Notes: generated from the sequence alone by a model not told the origin. Positions 46,136 through 58,653 are shown, counted from the stretch's first letter. The stretch: DNA of 64,000 nucleotides from Aurifilum marmelostoma (GCA_027559495.1 JAMXSV010000012.1:1-64000); one strand, 5' to 3'. Numbers and translations: made by a program.

Positions 46136-46737
46136 CTAGTCAATCTCAGTCCCTTTGTCGAAGATCTGGAATATACGCTCAGCCAGGAGCAAACTGGTAA
46201 CATTTGCTGTGAGTAGATGGATGTGCCCTTGTACCTCTTCTGCGTAGGCCCTTGCATCCCAGGTCTGGGGGTTCTTGATGCAAGTGTTGTGGTAACGATA
46301 TTTTGCGTAAACATCGACCTCATTTCCTATCTGCAAGGCGTGCACCTTAATGACATTACCCATTGTCTCTAGGCAGTGCTGTGTGAATTTAATTGCGTTT
46401 GTTCGATTCTTGCGGGCCAGCGGTACTTGAAGCAGGAATCGGACATGCTGCGGTTGAAACCTCTGAACCACTTCTTGCCAAACGTGATGTTCAACTGCAG
46501 TTTGTCGTACCTAATTACCATCCGGATAGCTGAAGTCCTCGTCTTGGTCCAAGTCAAATATGCTGTGATAGCTGTTGTCCAGTGGTCAGAAGATTTTTAA
46601 ACACGTCATATCTCGATGTAACTTGCATCAAAGGGAACAGCAGTAGGGGCCACAATGATGTCGACAGAGACCGATGGCACTGCGGCACCCACAAGCGATC
46701 CCAAGAACAGAGTGCTCGTTAGAGGAGTCGCTCTCAT
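46136..46737 (-). pseudogene. GH79-like glycoside hydrolase remnant, N-terminal half only
   Basis: The minus-strand ATG at 46737 begins a signal-peptide-like MRATPLTSTLFLGSLVGAAV and continues with a VAPTAVPFDASYIEI stretch, like the mature start of fungal GH79 (beta-glucuronidase-type) enzymes, then hits TGA near 46610. Downstream frames give ITFGKKWFRGFN and, after another frame change near 46440, FTQHCLETMGNVIKVHALQIGNEVDVYA, in which IGNEVD is the acid/base Glu motif. The catalytic nucleophile half and the C-terminal domain are absent; the frame ends at 46136. The family call rests on the IGNEVD context and is moderate. Confidence 0.5.
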
Positions 46738-47529
46738 ATCTAACAGACGGTGTAGCACTGTCTAGTGTTCAAGTGTGTTTAGACTGATACACCTCCTCTC
46801 AGTGCGGATTACTGCTTTATGTCCCATCGAGGGACCATATGTATTCATTATCAATCCTCGGCAGACTGGTAGAACTGCGAGGAAATATTTTTGGACGCCG
46901 CTTCTCGACTTGGGAACCCGGCCGCACCTTTTGCTCAGAAATAAGTCAAGGGCTGGGCTTACCGATCACCCTTCCCGGTTCCCTCTTTCATAGCCCTTTC
47001 AACTCGTGCCCAAATTACAGGAAACGACTGCCTGAATGCAATATACGACATACGCACTTGAGGATTGCAGATTTGGATAAAGTGGAAGCTAGGCACGTTG
47101 TGGGGTCATCGGCCTGTCCATCGCTGCTACAAACTTTGATTCAATAACAAGTGTGCCGTATCAGTACGGTCAGCCATATGTACCGTTATACACTTTTTCT
47201 GTGCGAGGGCCAGTGAGTCACTGCCCTGGCCTGTGCGTTGGGGCCAGGCGCCTGCCCTCACCTAGACAGCCCTCTTTGCCTCTCTTCTTTCCTTCCAGTA
47301 GCTCATTTTCCATGCATTCAGTCTTCCATACACTCTAAATACTGGCCGCAGTCAGGGACGATCTCTCGGTCTATGTCTGATATCTCTTAGGTTTAAATTT
47401 GTAGCCTAGCTTGTGGTGGACTTCCTAATGTCAGACTAGAATTCATTGAACGGCATGTAGAGTTGAGCATTCTGATGGCATTAAGTAAAAGTTATCATTG
47501 GTTACTGTCGTTGTATATGGACATGTCTT
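46738..47529. other. Intergenic; nothing recognised
   Basis: About 0.8 kb between the GH79 remnant's start and the 3' end of the carboxypeptidase gene. ORFs at 46775-47147 are motif-free. Confidence 0.5.
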
Positions 47530-49529
47530 TTAGAGACTCTGGGTACGATTCAGCACCCACTCCAGGTGCCTATAAGTTACTCGAGGCTGAAATTCAGGCT
47601 GCATATGTCCACTCTGGTATGTTTCGGCCCACATTAGGCCACGCTCATAGTGCTGAATGCCCACTGCGATAATGATGCAAGCCAGTCAGTCACTTTCTCC
47701 TTGAAATATATCCTGGGTAATTAAGATGCGAAGTGACTTACTTATACCCTGTGGCCCGTCAATGCCAGAGGCGTAGTTCTCGGCATATACATCAGCCCAT
47801 GCCAAATCCGGGATCTGAATATCAATCGGAGTGCTTGGTTCGGTCTGGAAACCCAAGGCTCCATTCCAAGTCATATTCTGTATACTCAGAAGTGTTCCAT
47901 TCGTCATGAGGATAAAGTCGAAATCGCCGTTGGAGACAAGAACGCGGTTCGTTGCCTCGATGACCTGGGGCAGAACGTAGATGTTCGGCTGGGCCGAGCT
48001 GTCTGTTCCGTTCACGAAGACATTCTCGTTGCTGCACTCGGACCAGTCGATATCGAGGGGTGCATGAAGAGCTTCCTTGACATCAGTCCGGTTGAAGTAT
48101 AAATTGTACCCAGCAGGGGCATAGACCAGCTCGGTTGGGAAGCCCAAGATATCCCACAGAAACGGGCAGTTCTGGTTGATCTCGTAGATATCAAAGCACG
48201 GGTTGACTGCAAGCACGGCGGTGTTGACCAGATCCCATACATCACAATCGCCCTCAGCCCAATATGGCGAAGGTGGTTGAATACCTCCTGTCGGGAATGA
48301 AAGATACTCCTCAATGTAGGCCGCATACCCACAAGACTCGTGCGAGGCTATCAGGCTTTGAGTAAAGCTGTCGTTGAGATTGAAGAGATTGCTATATTGT
48401 ACGAAACATCAGTGGTGCTTTCCGGAAACAACTGATACCGGTGCTTTGTCTAAACCTGCCATCACAAGAACGATGACTAGGATCTTTGCTCGCGTCTGAG
48501 TCTTCAGATCAGGAAGTGGTGTTTGGTATGTTATCATTACTGACCTGTTCTCCAACACGAAAGGAACTGTTGTCACCTCCTCTTGGACCCAACCACAGTC
48601 ACCGATACAGGGGTCGTACATCAGCGCGCCTGAGAGATCGAAGTGCGTCGTATCGTTCTGATCCAGCATCGCCGCCGAGATCTAATGCGCGTCAACCCAA
48701 GATGGTTCATGACATGACAAAGTGGTCACTTACATAAGGCACGTAACGGCCCGCGTAACTCTCGCCGGTAACGTAAATCTTGAAGTTCTTGATCCCAAAC
48801 ACGTTTTGCCAATTTAAAAACCAAGCGACAAAGTCAGCAGCGATGTCCTCTTGCGACGTCGCCGTAGGGGTTCCAGTGCTGTAGCCCGTGCCGACAGGTT
48901 GATCCACCCAGAGCATGCTACACGAATCACGAGATCATCGCCCGTTAGCATTCTTGAACCGCGCCCAACCCGGATCTCCCTCAAATTGCGGTCATGGTGT
49001 TCGTGGATAGTAATTTCAGGCGTCGACAGACAACCACTTACTTGGTAAGGTTGACCCAGCTATAAGGATTCTCAACTGGCGCAAGGGTTCCCGGCTGCCA
49101 AGTAAACAGACCGTTCTCCTGGATGAAACCTTCCATTGAGGAGCAGCCCGGCCCGCCGTTCAGCCAGATGGTGATCTCGTCAACAGGCTCGCTGATAGTC
49201 GGCTGAAAGACGAAGAACAAGGTCCGGTCGGCGTCTCCAGTACCGATTGGGATATTGCCCGCGTACATCTCACCAACATCAAAAGGCACCTCTGGTAGTG
49301 ACGTCACCTGATATTTTGAGGTATTGTTGTTCAAGAAGCGGAATTCAGAGCTGCTACTGTTGCTGGCCCTCTTATGGACAGCCTCGTACCCATCCGAGAG
49401 CATTTGAGAGCGCCGGTCCAGTTGTCGTTGACCGAGTCGCTGGCCAAGGTGGGAAGACGACGAAGCCCCTGCCACAAGCAGAGCTGCAAAAGCTAAAGAG
49501 TTCATCATGTCGGAGACTTTCCAGGCCAT
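47530..49529 (-). CDS. Serine carboxypeptidase, peptidase family S10
   Basis: Five exons: 49529-49042, 48917-48734, 48681-48545, 48391-47742 and 47663-47530; 1,593 nt, 530 residues, with frame closing at TAA 47530. All introns are GT-AG (124, 52, 153 and 78 nt for introns 1 to 4). The last exon is easily missed because its frame lies on the far side of a 78-nt intron, yet it supplies the catalytic His. Signal peptide: residues 1-24 from the first Met, or from Met8/9 (SLAFAALLVAGASS). Motifs: IWLNGGPGCSSMEG (oxyanion), WVDQPVGTGYS, TGESYAGRYVPY with Ser about 216, SNGDFDF with Asp about 428, and QSGHMQPEFQPR with His about 506. A secreted or vacuolar exopeptidase removing C-terminal residues. 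Several N-glycosylation sites are visible. Confidence 0.9.
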
Positions 49530-51777
49530 GTTTACTGGGTGATTTCATACGAGGACGATTGTGAACTGGCTCAGCGTTTCTCAAACCGGTGTTCGAGGCG
49601 ATTTTGCACCTCATATAGTCCCCTCAACCACGACTCAACAAGGGCTCGCAGACCCATGCGTCTGTGCCATCGTCATGCATCTTCACATCCGTCGAAGACG
49701 TGATACCTGTGCTTGTGCTTATCAATTTCCAATTTCCGTCTTATGGTTACATTTTTCTGTCTTCTGAGCACCTGGTTGGTGGTGGAAGGCAAGGATTGAC
49801 GCTCCCTTGCACAAGGACCTTCCTTTTACAGTATGGTAATGCGTCCGACTCATGGCAGGTTGCGTTCAATGGTTCATAAAATACAGCAATCTTGGTGCCG
49901 CTTATGCGATCGCAACCTGATTGACACGCGGGTGGCTCCGCCACTTGTTCGTCGAATGCTGCTCTACAGCGGCCTTGCGAGCCGCTGGAGAATGGCGGAC
50001 CGAGCCCAGAAGCACCAGGGCCAGGAACAGCGTGGCGTAGCCGTTCATGTTTACATCATCATGGGGAGGCTGCAGGCGCCTAAGCGTTTTAGGGCCTAAT
50101 CCTGGCCCTGGGTATCATTCCTGCAGACAAGGGAAATTAAGGTGGGTGAGGTCATTGCCAATGTAGCAAACACCTTGAAGGCTGCGCAAAAAACCCATTT
50201 TCCATCGTGTTCATTCTGGGCGAGGGACAGCGCCTTGCTGGTCCTAGCTTGTGATGGTCAGGAACCGATGTTTTCAACCCAGACAGCCTCAGATGGCTAC
50301 TCAATTTGCTGGTTGGCCTTCTCTTTGCCTTTATGTAGCGGGACGAAGTCCCAATTTCCTTTCACATACATTCTCTACTGCTTGTTACGTTTAAGGTCCG
50401 ACCGTTCTCGCCCAGATCAGCTGCAACGTCGTTCAAGGGCCACGGGATGAATAGACCACTTAGAAGAAGAGGTAGGTAACCTTGAGTCTTGAGAGAACAA
50501 AATTCCGATTCAGCAAACCGCTGAGTTACGTCCTACAACCTCTTGACGTTTATCTGACGCCCGAGAGGTCGCAGCATCACCTCATCAGGGCGACCAATGG
50601 GAAGGTATCACTTATTGAAATACCAGGTATAATCGTCATGCTCTTCTTGCTGTTAACATACTACACCTCGAGCTTTACCCCTCGATGAGATATTCTAAAG
50701 CGCAGCACCGGCTGTTGCGGAAGGAGCCTATCGCCACTGTGGGGCCCTCAGGCGGATCCATCGCTCGGTGGAATAATACACACTACCCTGGCGTGAGGGG
50801 ATTTTGTTCCTTCCTCCAAGCGTCTACAATAATCGCCATCTCGCGAGATGTCCCAAAGAAGTGCTAAGCAATCGCGCCCCGGGCATCTGAAACAGATACG
50901 ACATGGCTGAGGCAGTCAAGATACTGCCGAGCGTATTCACCTCCTCGCACTCCACAATCATTCATACAAGTCCGCATTTCCGGCCAAATTAATTGATCAC
51001 GGCATCCTGGAATTGTCAAATTGTACAATTGGACTTTTCATTCGGGTTCAAGCGGTCACAGTGGTAATTAGTACGCTGGTCCAGAAGCATAGCCTGATAA
51101 TACTCAAGAAATATAATCGAGACCGAGCAATTAAGAAATGAGTAGTGAAATGTCAATTTGCTCGATATAGAATGCACCCTCATTGTCCAACAAGTAGACT
51201 AAGTCAGCTGCCGATGCAGAAATGTACTCCTGAGTCTGATTACAAGCCTGCGATTGAGATTGGATCAATGGGCCATTTTCCCAACCGGCGATCGAACAGT
51301 GGCTTTCAAATCCCATACATCATAGAAGCTGCGACGAGAGGGACATGCAGATGGGTATAGAGTATGATGTTTGTAAACGTGCATGTCTGATCTCTAACTT
51401 GTTAATTTTTGATTCGCCTAGATTTACATAAGTGGAGAGGGGGAAAACCCCGTTAGGCCTAATTTTTCTCCATGCTCAGTTTCTCGAGCGGGTGGAATTC
51501 TCGCTCTCACATCTCTTCTTGAGAACATTTGCTCTTTCAGACTTTTTGGCTAGGCTATCAAACAGTGCCGCCCACCTACTACCAAGATCTCGAATATTGA
51601 TAGGACGACCAGACTTGGCGTCTATGTGAGTCACGGAGCCTTTGACCTGGGCGATAATGGCTTGCTGCTTGAGCGAAAACAGAGATCTATTCCACGTCGA
51701 TTCAACGCGTTCTTATCGAAAGGCTGCGATGAGCTGTTGGTTCATTTAGCGGGTCAGTATAGCTAAGGCCCTCACGT
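49530..51777. other. Intergenic, 2.2 kb; no gene supported
   Basis: Several ORFs of 60-100 codons on both strands, none with motifs, consistent starts or splice support. Nothing else seen. Confidence 0.45.
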
Positions 51778-52330
51778 TTAAGGATAATAATTGCATACCG
51801 AATTCGGATATTTGACTTGTCTTCGTATATCCAGCTCGTACTTGTGGATCACAGGCACAACGGACCTGGCGTGGATCATATCGTCGTATTCTTGCCCACT
51901 AAGGAACTGGTCGTAGCCCTCCATGACACGAAAGAAGCAGATGCCCGGAAAATGCATATATTGCGAGCGCATAACGTGGCCGAACGGGTCCTGGTCCTCG
52001 GCCCGGACAGCTCCACGCTCAACCATAGTGCTGGGATCGTAACGCATGGCCTCGAGAGCCATAAGGGCACTAGCGCAGAGAGCTGTGTAGGAACCGGTGT
52101 TCGGGTGAGCATTTGGAGCTCCAGAATGTGCGTGGAGCCAAAGGTAAGATAATTCCGTCAGGCGCCTTTTGCGGCCTGCGTTGGTGTCGTCTGCCGTAGC
52201 CAGGGTTTGAAACTTTCTCGTCAAGATATCTGTCAAGATCCTTCTCAAGACTCAGCTGGACTTCATGGAAGTCCGAAGAGTGTAAAAGAAGGAGGGGTTC
52301 ACGGAGGGACTCTTCCGGATCTCAGCGAGG
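51778..52330 (-). pseudogene. Unidentified coding segment, frameshifted
   Basis: 156 codons on the minus strand (52248-51778) look protein-like in composition: GRKRRLTELSYLWLHAHSG, MALEAMRYDP, DPFGHVMRSQYMHFPGICFFRVMEGYDQFL. They have no ATG that makes sense at the start. A second frame just upstream (about 52310-52200) reads SSDFHEVQLSLEKDLDRYLDEK and would join by one base near 52195. The right end could be an exon border or a break. I do not recognise the family. It may be part of a larger lost gene. Confidence 0.35.
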
Positions 52331-52899
52331 ATGTAAATCCAGCAGTTTGACGCGATGCAGATGCGGAGAGCAGATGCCAAACAAAGGCAGGTGGCTTGAC
52401 CCTGACATAGAGCCTAAGAAGAGCCCCGAAGTCCTGACTGAGTAATTATCACACATTATAATTACTGTGAATATAGCGGCAGGAGTGGGTACACTTCAGC
52501 GAATTAACAAAGTAGCTGCGGAATGTACATAACCTCGCTCTCGAACGTGACGGGCTTTCTCCTTGTGGTGATATGTCCCAAGGATGTCAGGCCTAAGCAA
52601 AGACGACAATCGGCAAAATCATTAATGGTCTTCCGTATCAAGAATTCAAGGCGCATGACCATCCCCAAACTTCTTTTTCTTTTTATTCTTCTTGTAATAC
52701 AACCCTCATCAGGAAATTGAAGACTGCAATTTCAGACAATAGCTTCGCAGAAGCTCTTCCGGAATATTCCGCCATTTCGGGAGATTAACGATGACCACAG
52801 CGTCCATGTCCACGATATCGCTGGCGAGCCTGCATTCGGGTGATCAGGCTGCCGCTAAAAACCTCTAGCAACATGTCAAGAGCTTGGATCCTTCCTGCT
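52331..52899. other. Intergenic; no gene supported
   Basis: An ORF at 52523-52720 ends in a hydrophobic stretch but has no support. The right part may contain degraded 5' sequence of the oxygenase relic. Confidence 0.4.
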
Positions 52900-53447
52900 T
52901 GATCTAGACGGTGACTCGTTCGGCGGTGAGTTGTTTATAAGGACTCTACTAATCCCTTCGGTACTACCGCAGCCTGCCTCATCAAGGCATTTGCCAGCCC
53001 AGTATCAAAGGATCTACGTATCAGCATGATTCATCACAGAGACTTCGGTACCATCACCCTGCTCGCAACTGTGCGTGCGGGCCTGCAGATGCTGGCTCCA
53101 GGCCAGTCCCCCATTGATATATTCACATGGCTAGGGGTGCGCCTGCGTCCATGCTGCCTGATTGTCACCCTGGGCGATGCCATGGTCCAGTGGAACGGGC
53201 GGCTTGCTGCGGAGCAATGTGCATCGCATCAGCCATTGCCCTGGGGCCCAGCACTCTGCCGATCGGTATAAGTTAGCTCTTTTGGTCAGGCCAGAAAGCA
53301 ATACAAGCATGATGAAACAGACCACCATTATGCGGATCATACAATCAACAGAGGCATTGTACTTTACGGCTTCCCGAATGGGGTTTGGAAGAGTGCAGGG
53401 AGGACAGCTTGGGACTGAAACAACAGTCATACATTTACTAGTGAACT
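52900..53447 (+). pseudogene. Isopenicillin-N-synthase-like 2OG-Fe(II) oxygenase relic
   Basis: The C-terminal oxygenase core is readable. HHRDFGTITLLATV (about 53029) carries the iron-binding His and Asp. GLQMLAPGQSP, GVRLRPCCLIVTLGDAMVQW, and then, in another frame, GLLRSNVHRISHCPG with the second iron His (about 53217), and DRYKLALLVRPES with the 2OG-binding Arg region. The frame change falls near 53195 between DAMVQW and GLLRSN. Sequence before 53026 contains LLDLDGDSF but is split by stops. The iron ligands survive, so loss is recent. Relatives act as hydroxylases/desaturases in metabolite pathways or on small acids. Confidence 0.62.
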
Positions 53448-53661
53448 GAGCCCTCCCACAAGTGTTGATTCCACAGCACTGCTTAAAGGATAGTGCTTAG
53501 CTTTGGTAACGTGGAACTTTTGTTCAGTAACAATGTTCGCCTTCTAGCAAGTAGCTATGCATATGAAACCAATCAGTCAAGCGACCATCTGTCAAAATGG
53601 TGGCGTCGATAACTACGAATTGTGTTTCTGATTCCAGCTAGCTTTCTCCACTGAATATGAC

Positions 53662-54790
53662 TTACAAATTCCCGCTCAGCCCTTGCATTACAACGCCAAC
53701 GAAGACCATCAACACTGCGGCATAAGCTAAAGTAGCCGCGAATACCGCTTCCAGCGTATCAAGCCACAAGACCATAACTAGGCCAAACGCGAGTATGCAC
53801 CCCGTCACAACCCCCAGCTGCAGGAATATCTTCTGCTCTAGAACAAGAAGCCACATGGGACCGATAAGGAAAGCAGCCGCAATTAGGGCGCCTGCAATGC
53901 GCGACCATAACGCCCGGCGGAACGCTTCGCCTCGCGTTCCGACCATGGGTCTCATCTCGCCCTCACCATCCTCCCAGGGTCCCGTTGCTATTGCCGTGGA
54001 TTTCAGGTATTCAAAGTCTTGTACACTTTTGAGTTTGCGCATCATGGCTTGATCGAGGAGCTATCGGTCCTGGAAACGCTCGCTAGATATCCTGAAGGGG
54101 TCGTCGCGTTGCCCGCTGAAGCGGCCCATATATTCATGGTCGCGGACAGCTTGTACTAACGAAATCAGTGGCATGAGCACAGATTCACTTGTATCCATCC
54201 TATGTTTTGATGACAATGAAACCGGCCGCAAAAGACAACGCACCGTAGTCCCGCAAGGCCGGACCCAGTTTGTCAGGCGCGCCGTGACGGACACCGTGGT
54301 CCTCATCAAATGTAGCTGATAGTGCAAGCCAATTAATGCGGCCTTGCAGCACACGCATGTGCATCCGTTGGATGCCCGCTATGTTGACACAAAAGCCAAA
54401 CCCGCGGTCATCGTCTGCGCCCCCTTTGCCTTGGCGCCGGCGGTATAGCTCTCAAGGCTCGATTGGGCGGCGTCGACTGACGAGGTTAACGAAGCTAGGA
54501 ACAGGTTCGTAGTGGTCATTGCTCCTAGCCTGTTCGATTGACCCGGACCTGGTACTTTCATCTTCGAATGCTGCAGCACTGTTCTCAGCTGTGTTGTTTC
54601 GAACGTCCATTCCGTCCTGGACGGTAACAGCATATGTTGATGGTGGCTTGTGTGGGCGACTTTTGTAGCTGTCAATGGTCTGGTCCCATATAGTGCGCTC
54701 CATTTCTGATAGTTTGGCTTGCTTCTGACAGCAGCAATGCGTTTGCGGCACATCTGGGTGCAGCTCTTGTCTTGTATTCTCTGTAGTCAT
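53662..54790 (-). pseudogene. DUF6594-like membrane protein with two nonsense stops
   Basis: The minus-strand ATG at 54790 starts MTTENTRQELHPD. The frame runs to a TGA at 54452-54454 and continues unchanged with GFGFCVNIAGIQRMHMRVLQGRI and ATFDEDHGVRHG. A probable intron follows (near 54215), then AVRDHEYMGRF, DDPFRISSERFQD, a TAG at 54061-54063, LLDQAMMRKLKSVQDFEYLK, and a C-terminal hydrophobic region with three likely TM segments (IAGALIAAAFLIGPMWLLV, GVVTGCILAFGLVMVLWL, TLAYAAVLMVFVGVVMQ). The layout of a soluble helical N-part and a C-terminal three-TM hairpin ending in AYAAVLxVFVG is that of the fungal DUF6594 family. Function of the family is unknown. Both stops lie in otherwise open frames, so no splice variant avoids them. 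Confidence 0.6.
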
Positions 54791-55930
54791 GATTTTACAG
54801 GCTCGTTTAGGAAATGACTGCGACACCGGTGATAGAGTTGGTCAAGTGAGGGCTGTGAAGATCTTTGGATGCCCATGCAATATTGCGAGCTGTACCCAAG
54901 TAAGGACAGCATAAGTGGCGAATTACCAGGAATCGGTCTGCCTAACCCTCCTCTGGGCGGAGAGTACAGTTACCTGCATAAGTAATCTCAGATAGCCACG
55001 GCGCAGTGAGCACGTCATCAGCATGGGGCAGTGCATCTGCAAGTATTCATTCGGTCAGAGTTTCAGCGAATACCATCAAAGTGTCATGCATGTGGCGGCA
55101 CCGTTGTTCAGATGGTGTGAGAGGCCGGGTTGGGGGGAAAGGCCCCTCAAGAACTTAGCTCTCGAAACAACGCACAAATTTGCTTTCCTGTCCGAGAGGA
55201 ACATCCTGATCAGCTACACGCTTTCCCAAAGCTTCTAGCGACTTATCAAAACTCCAGCTCTATCGAGCACATCATCAAAACTGCACGAATCTTGCCTTTT
55301 GGCCTCCATTCCCCATTTGACCAACTCATGGATTCATCAGATATTGTCATCACAAACTTCTCCCAGCATCGAAATAAACCGGACAAGCTCCGGTTGAAAT
55401 ACTCAAGCCACACCTCCGACACCAAAAAGGCCAAAGTTCTACGAAACATGCACTTTCAACACCATTCCACACTCCACTAACGGACGCTGCAAACGTTACA
55501 AAGAATCCAGCATCATTTTCAGCGGCTTTGACATCAATACTCAGACCTTACAATACAATGAAGACAAGTTTATCGTATCAATCAACAGCACTGATCCCTC
55601 GCCTCTGATAGGTCTGATGAAGGCACTTAGACTGCCTGGTATTGAAATAGACGCACTGTCACTACTCGAGGGTCCCGTTCATAGCAATTCTAAGAGTGAG
55701 TGGCAGCTTAAAATCAGGACTAGAATGGAATATAATGTTTGGGAGAAAGCCATGTTGGCACCATCAGGGGTCGCTATGATAACAACGAGTTGTTCGAAGT
55801 TCACATAACGGATTGATCCGAGCTCATGTTGCCTATAACGATGGACCTTTGAAGGAAAGTTCATTCGGATGATCTGAAGGGGGTTTTGAGGGGACGGGGG
55901 GCTTGAAGGAAGTTTGTCGCGATGATAATT
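54791..55930. other. Intergenic; no gene supported
   Basis: ORFs at 55023-55480 and 55617-55808 lack motifs. The region is the 5' side of the DUF6594-like gene and the 3' side of the DUF3176 gene. Confidence 0.45.
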
Positions 55931-57801
55931 CTATATTCGCACAAAATGTCGTCTTCCACTGTTATCCGCCATAAGTCTTGCCTCCATATGCTCTGCTATA
56001 TGCTCCAGCTTATCTGCATCCTCCCTCCCCGTTATAGATACATCGTCCTTTGCCCGCCCATCCAGCCCATAGACCAGTAGCGCCATCAAAGACGTCTTAA
56101 GCAACGGTTGTCCCGAGGTGAGAACAATGGAGACTCCAAGAAGAAGAATCACCAGAAGCGTCTCGCTGACGGGGAGGATCACCCACGGCCAATTTACACT
56201 GATGTATGTCTCTTCGCTGTAGACATTCCCGGAAAACATGGTTGCATTGTTGTTATCCCCTGGGTTGACGCTTCGGAGCTGGTTCGTCAGGGCCGTTGCT
56301 AAATTAGCCGTTGCGTTTCCGATATCAGCGGTATACAGAAACGTCGAGAGGTCCAACGAGTCTTGGTCGAATGTTGAGCCTACGTATGGATAACTGTTGA
56401 TGATATTCCGCGTGAGGAGTTTCGCTATGTATTCGAACAATGTCGCATCCGCGTTCCAGTCAACTTTGAACACAGCTCCTGTTGATGGCTCCACGTACGT
56501 ATTGAAATCCTCAGTGCTATCGATATGATCAAAGGTATCGTTGTACACCAACCTCTCGTAGGTTATAGATGCCGCATCGATGGCGTGTGGAGTGGCGGTG
56601 AGGTTGTACACGGTCTGTGAACACCAGTAAAAAGCAGTGTAGAATAGCTCTGTCATCGGGGGAGTTGTGAAATTGACGCCCGTGCCGGTGTCTATGTTCA
56701 TGACCTTGGCTGTGTAGAGCACAGCCCCCGAGTCCTTGAGATCGTCTCCAAGGTAACCCTTGCTTTGGAACAGGGCTGTGGAGGGGCTAGAAGGGCCTTC
56801 TTGTTGAGCGAATTGCAAAACGAATGGGTCCGGATCGTAGGGATTAAGAGGAGCATTCGGCGGAAATGTATAAGTGCAGTTGAGGGCGTAGTTGGTGGTT
56901 ATCAGGGTGCAGTTCACCTTGACCGCATCTGTTACATTTTCGTATGCACTGCACATAGCCAGGGTAGTGAATGTTTCCCATGAACAGTGATCACCTGGGC
57001 AAGCGTACATGGGCTGGAAAACTGATCCGGAAATTCCATCAATCATCGATGACTCGAGTTTGAACAGATCGGAATTGAATGTTGTTGGCTCGCCCTGTCC
57101 TGATAATTGAGTCAGCCAGAGGAGTTGTGGGCGCTGTCGTTGAGCTGCACCTCATTCCAAACTTGTTCAAGGGCTTAGGTAAGGGGCTTGGCCAGGTAGG
57201 CAACTTTCTGGGCTATAGGTTTAAGTTTGCATTCAGTAGATGGGCATGACTTACTTCCTGTAGTTCCAGACTTATCCATCACGTAGGCCTTTGACCAATA
57301 GCCAGTAGCCATGCCAATATCCGCAGTGACGTTTGTCAACCTGGTGATCCTGGATGGGAAACTCAAGATCTGCTGGGCACTCGGATCATATCCCAGTGCC
57401 ACAATCGACACGATAGCCAGACCCCAGACCGTCAATGCGCGAACACGGACATTGAGCAACACCATGAACGAGCCCCACGGCCCGCGACTTGCCTCATCAA
57501 ACAGTTGCAGGTGGCTGAGTCTGTTGGGCCGTAACAGAAAGTGGCGCCATTTAAGCTGACTGATGCACCCAGCAATGGGAACCATCATGGACGACTGTCC
57601 AACAGTTGTGAAGACGGCGATAAGAGAGTTGGGCTGGATCCATAACGGCCAGGATGCGAGTGCAAGGTTATTGGCTTTGGACAGGGTGACTAGTAGAAGA
57701 ACCATGCTTGCCGTGCTCAGGAGGCCAGCCCCAATTTCCCACCACCACCACGAGGAGATGGGAGATCTTGGAGCATCGCGAGGAGAGAGAGCACTGATCA
57801 T
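55931..57801 (-). CDS. DUF3176 family membrane protein
   Basis: Two exons, 57801-57255 and 57099-55931, joined across a 155-nt intron (GTAAGT donor; CTGACTC branch and ATCAG acceptor); 571 residues. N-terminal hallmark SSWWWWEIGAGLLSTASMVLLLV, then PNSLIAVFTTVGQSSMMVPIAGCISQLKW and DEASRGPWGS, the DUF3176 signature. Three to four TM segments occupy residues 15-170. A large Cys-containing extracytoplasmic domain (YACPGDHCSWETFTTLAMC, many N-glycosylation sites) precedes a last TM near residues 490-515 (WPWVILPVSETLLVILLLGVSIVL) and a short cytoplasmic tail. Many family members start a little further upstream, so an additional short 5' exon is possible. Plasma-membrane protein of unknown role. 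Confidence 0.85.
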
Positions 57802-58653
57802 ACCAAGGAAAGCCGTATTTGAGAAGTAATACTAAACACGTAAATTGAGAGCAGAACCTTGTGGTGACTGATGCGTTGTAACAAGGCTCTCGGATACAGT
57901 AACGTCTTGATCTGGGTCGCAGTGAGGATTTGAAAACGCTGATGTTTTCCGACATGGGACAACGACCGAGTGGCAAGGTTCAAGTCGAATGGCTGTTCAA
58001 GGGATATATATACGCAACGTGAAACGTCACGGTCGACAGAGCCCAGCCCATGGACACTAATGTGCATACAAGGTCGATTGAAAACCAATCGTTCACCCAC
58101 GCAGTATGCGCGCAATGCCTTTCAGCTTATGCACTTCTTAAACAGCCCCCACAGCCGGTGTATCATTTTTGCCATCGCAGTCAGGCTGTTCTATGAAACA
58201 CAATCAATGTACCTAGTTACTGGACTTGATAGCACAAGTCGCTGCTACTTTGCAGGAAAATAGCTACTAAATGGGAGAGGATGCCCAAAATGCAACTCTG
58301 CAGCCTGATACTTTGTTCTGCCAATATCCTTGAATTAGGCGGATGATTGGCCATTGGGAACAGTCCCAGTCGATTCGGCCCCCTCAAAATAAGACGTCTG
58401 AAAGTTGAAACACGACTTAACGACTCAAAGTCTTAGGCATCGTTTCTCAGCTTCGAAGCATGCATTCGATTTGTTCATGAAGTTCAATAGCAGGAGGTGA
58501 CCAGAAAGAGAGCATTGAAATATAGTTTGCGTCCCGTGCGGGCCAAGAAAACAAGAAACGAAGAAGGACTAAGTAGCTTTATGTCTATTTCAAGTAGGTC
58601 TGCAGGCCCAATTCTATGCATAAACTCAGTTGTTTCATTTCCATTTGCCATGA
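57802..58653. other. Intergenic; nothing recognised
   Basis: About 0.85 kb upstream of the DUF3176 gene and downstream of the amidohydrolase gene. No motif-bearing ORF. Confidence 0.5.
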
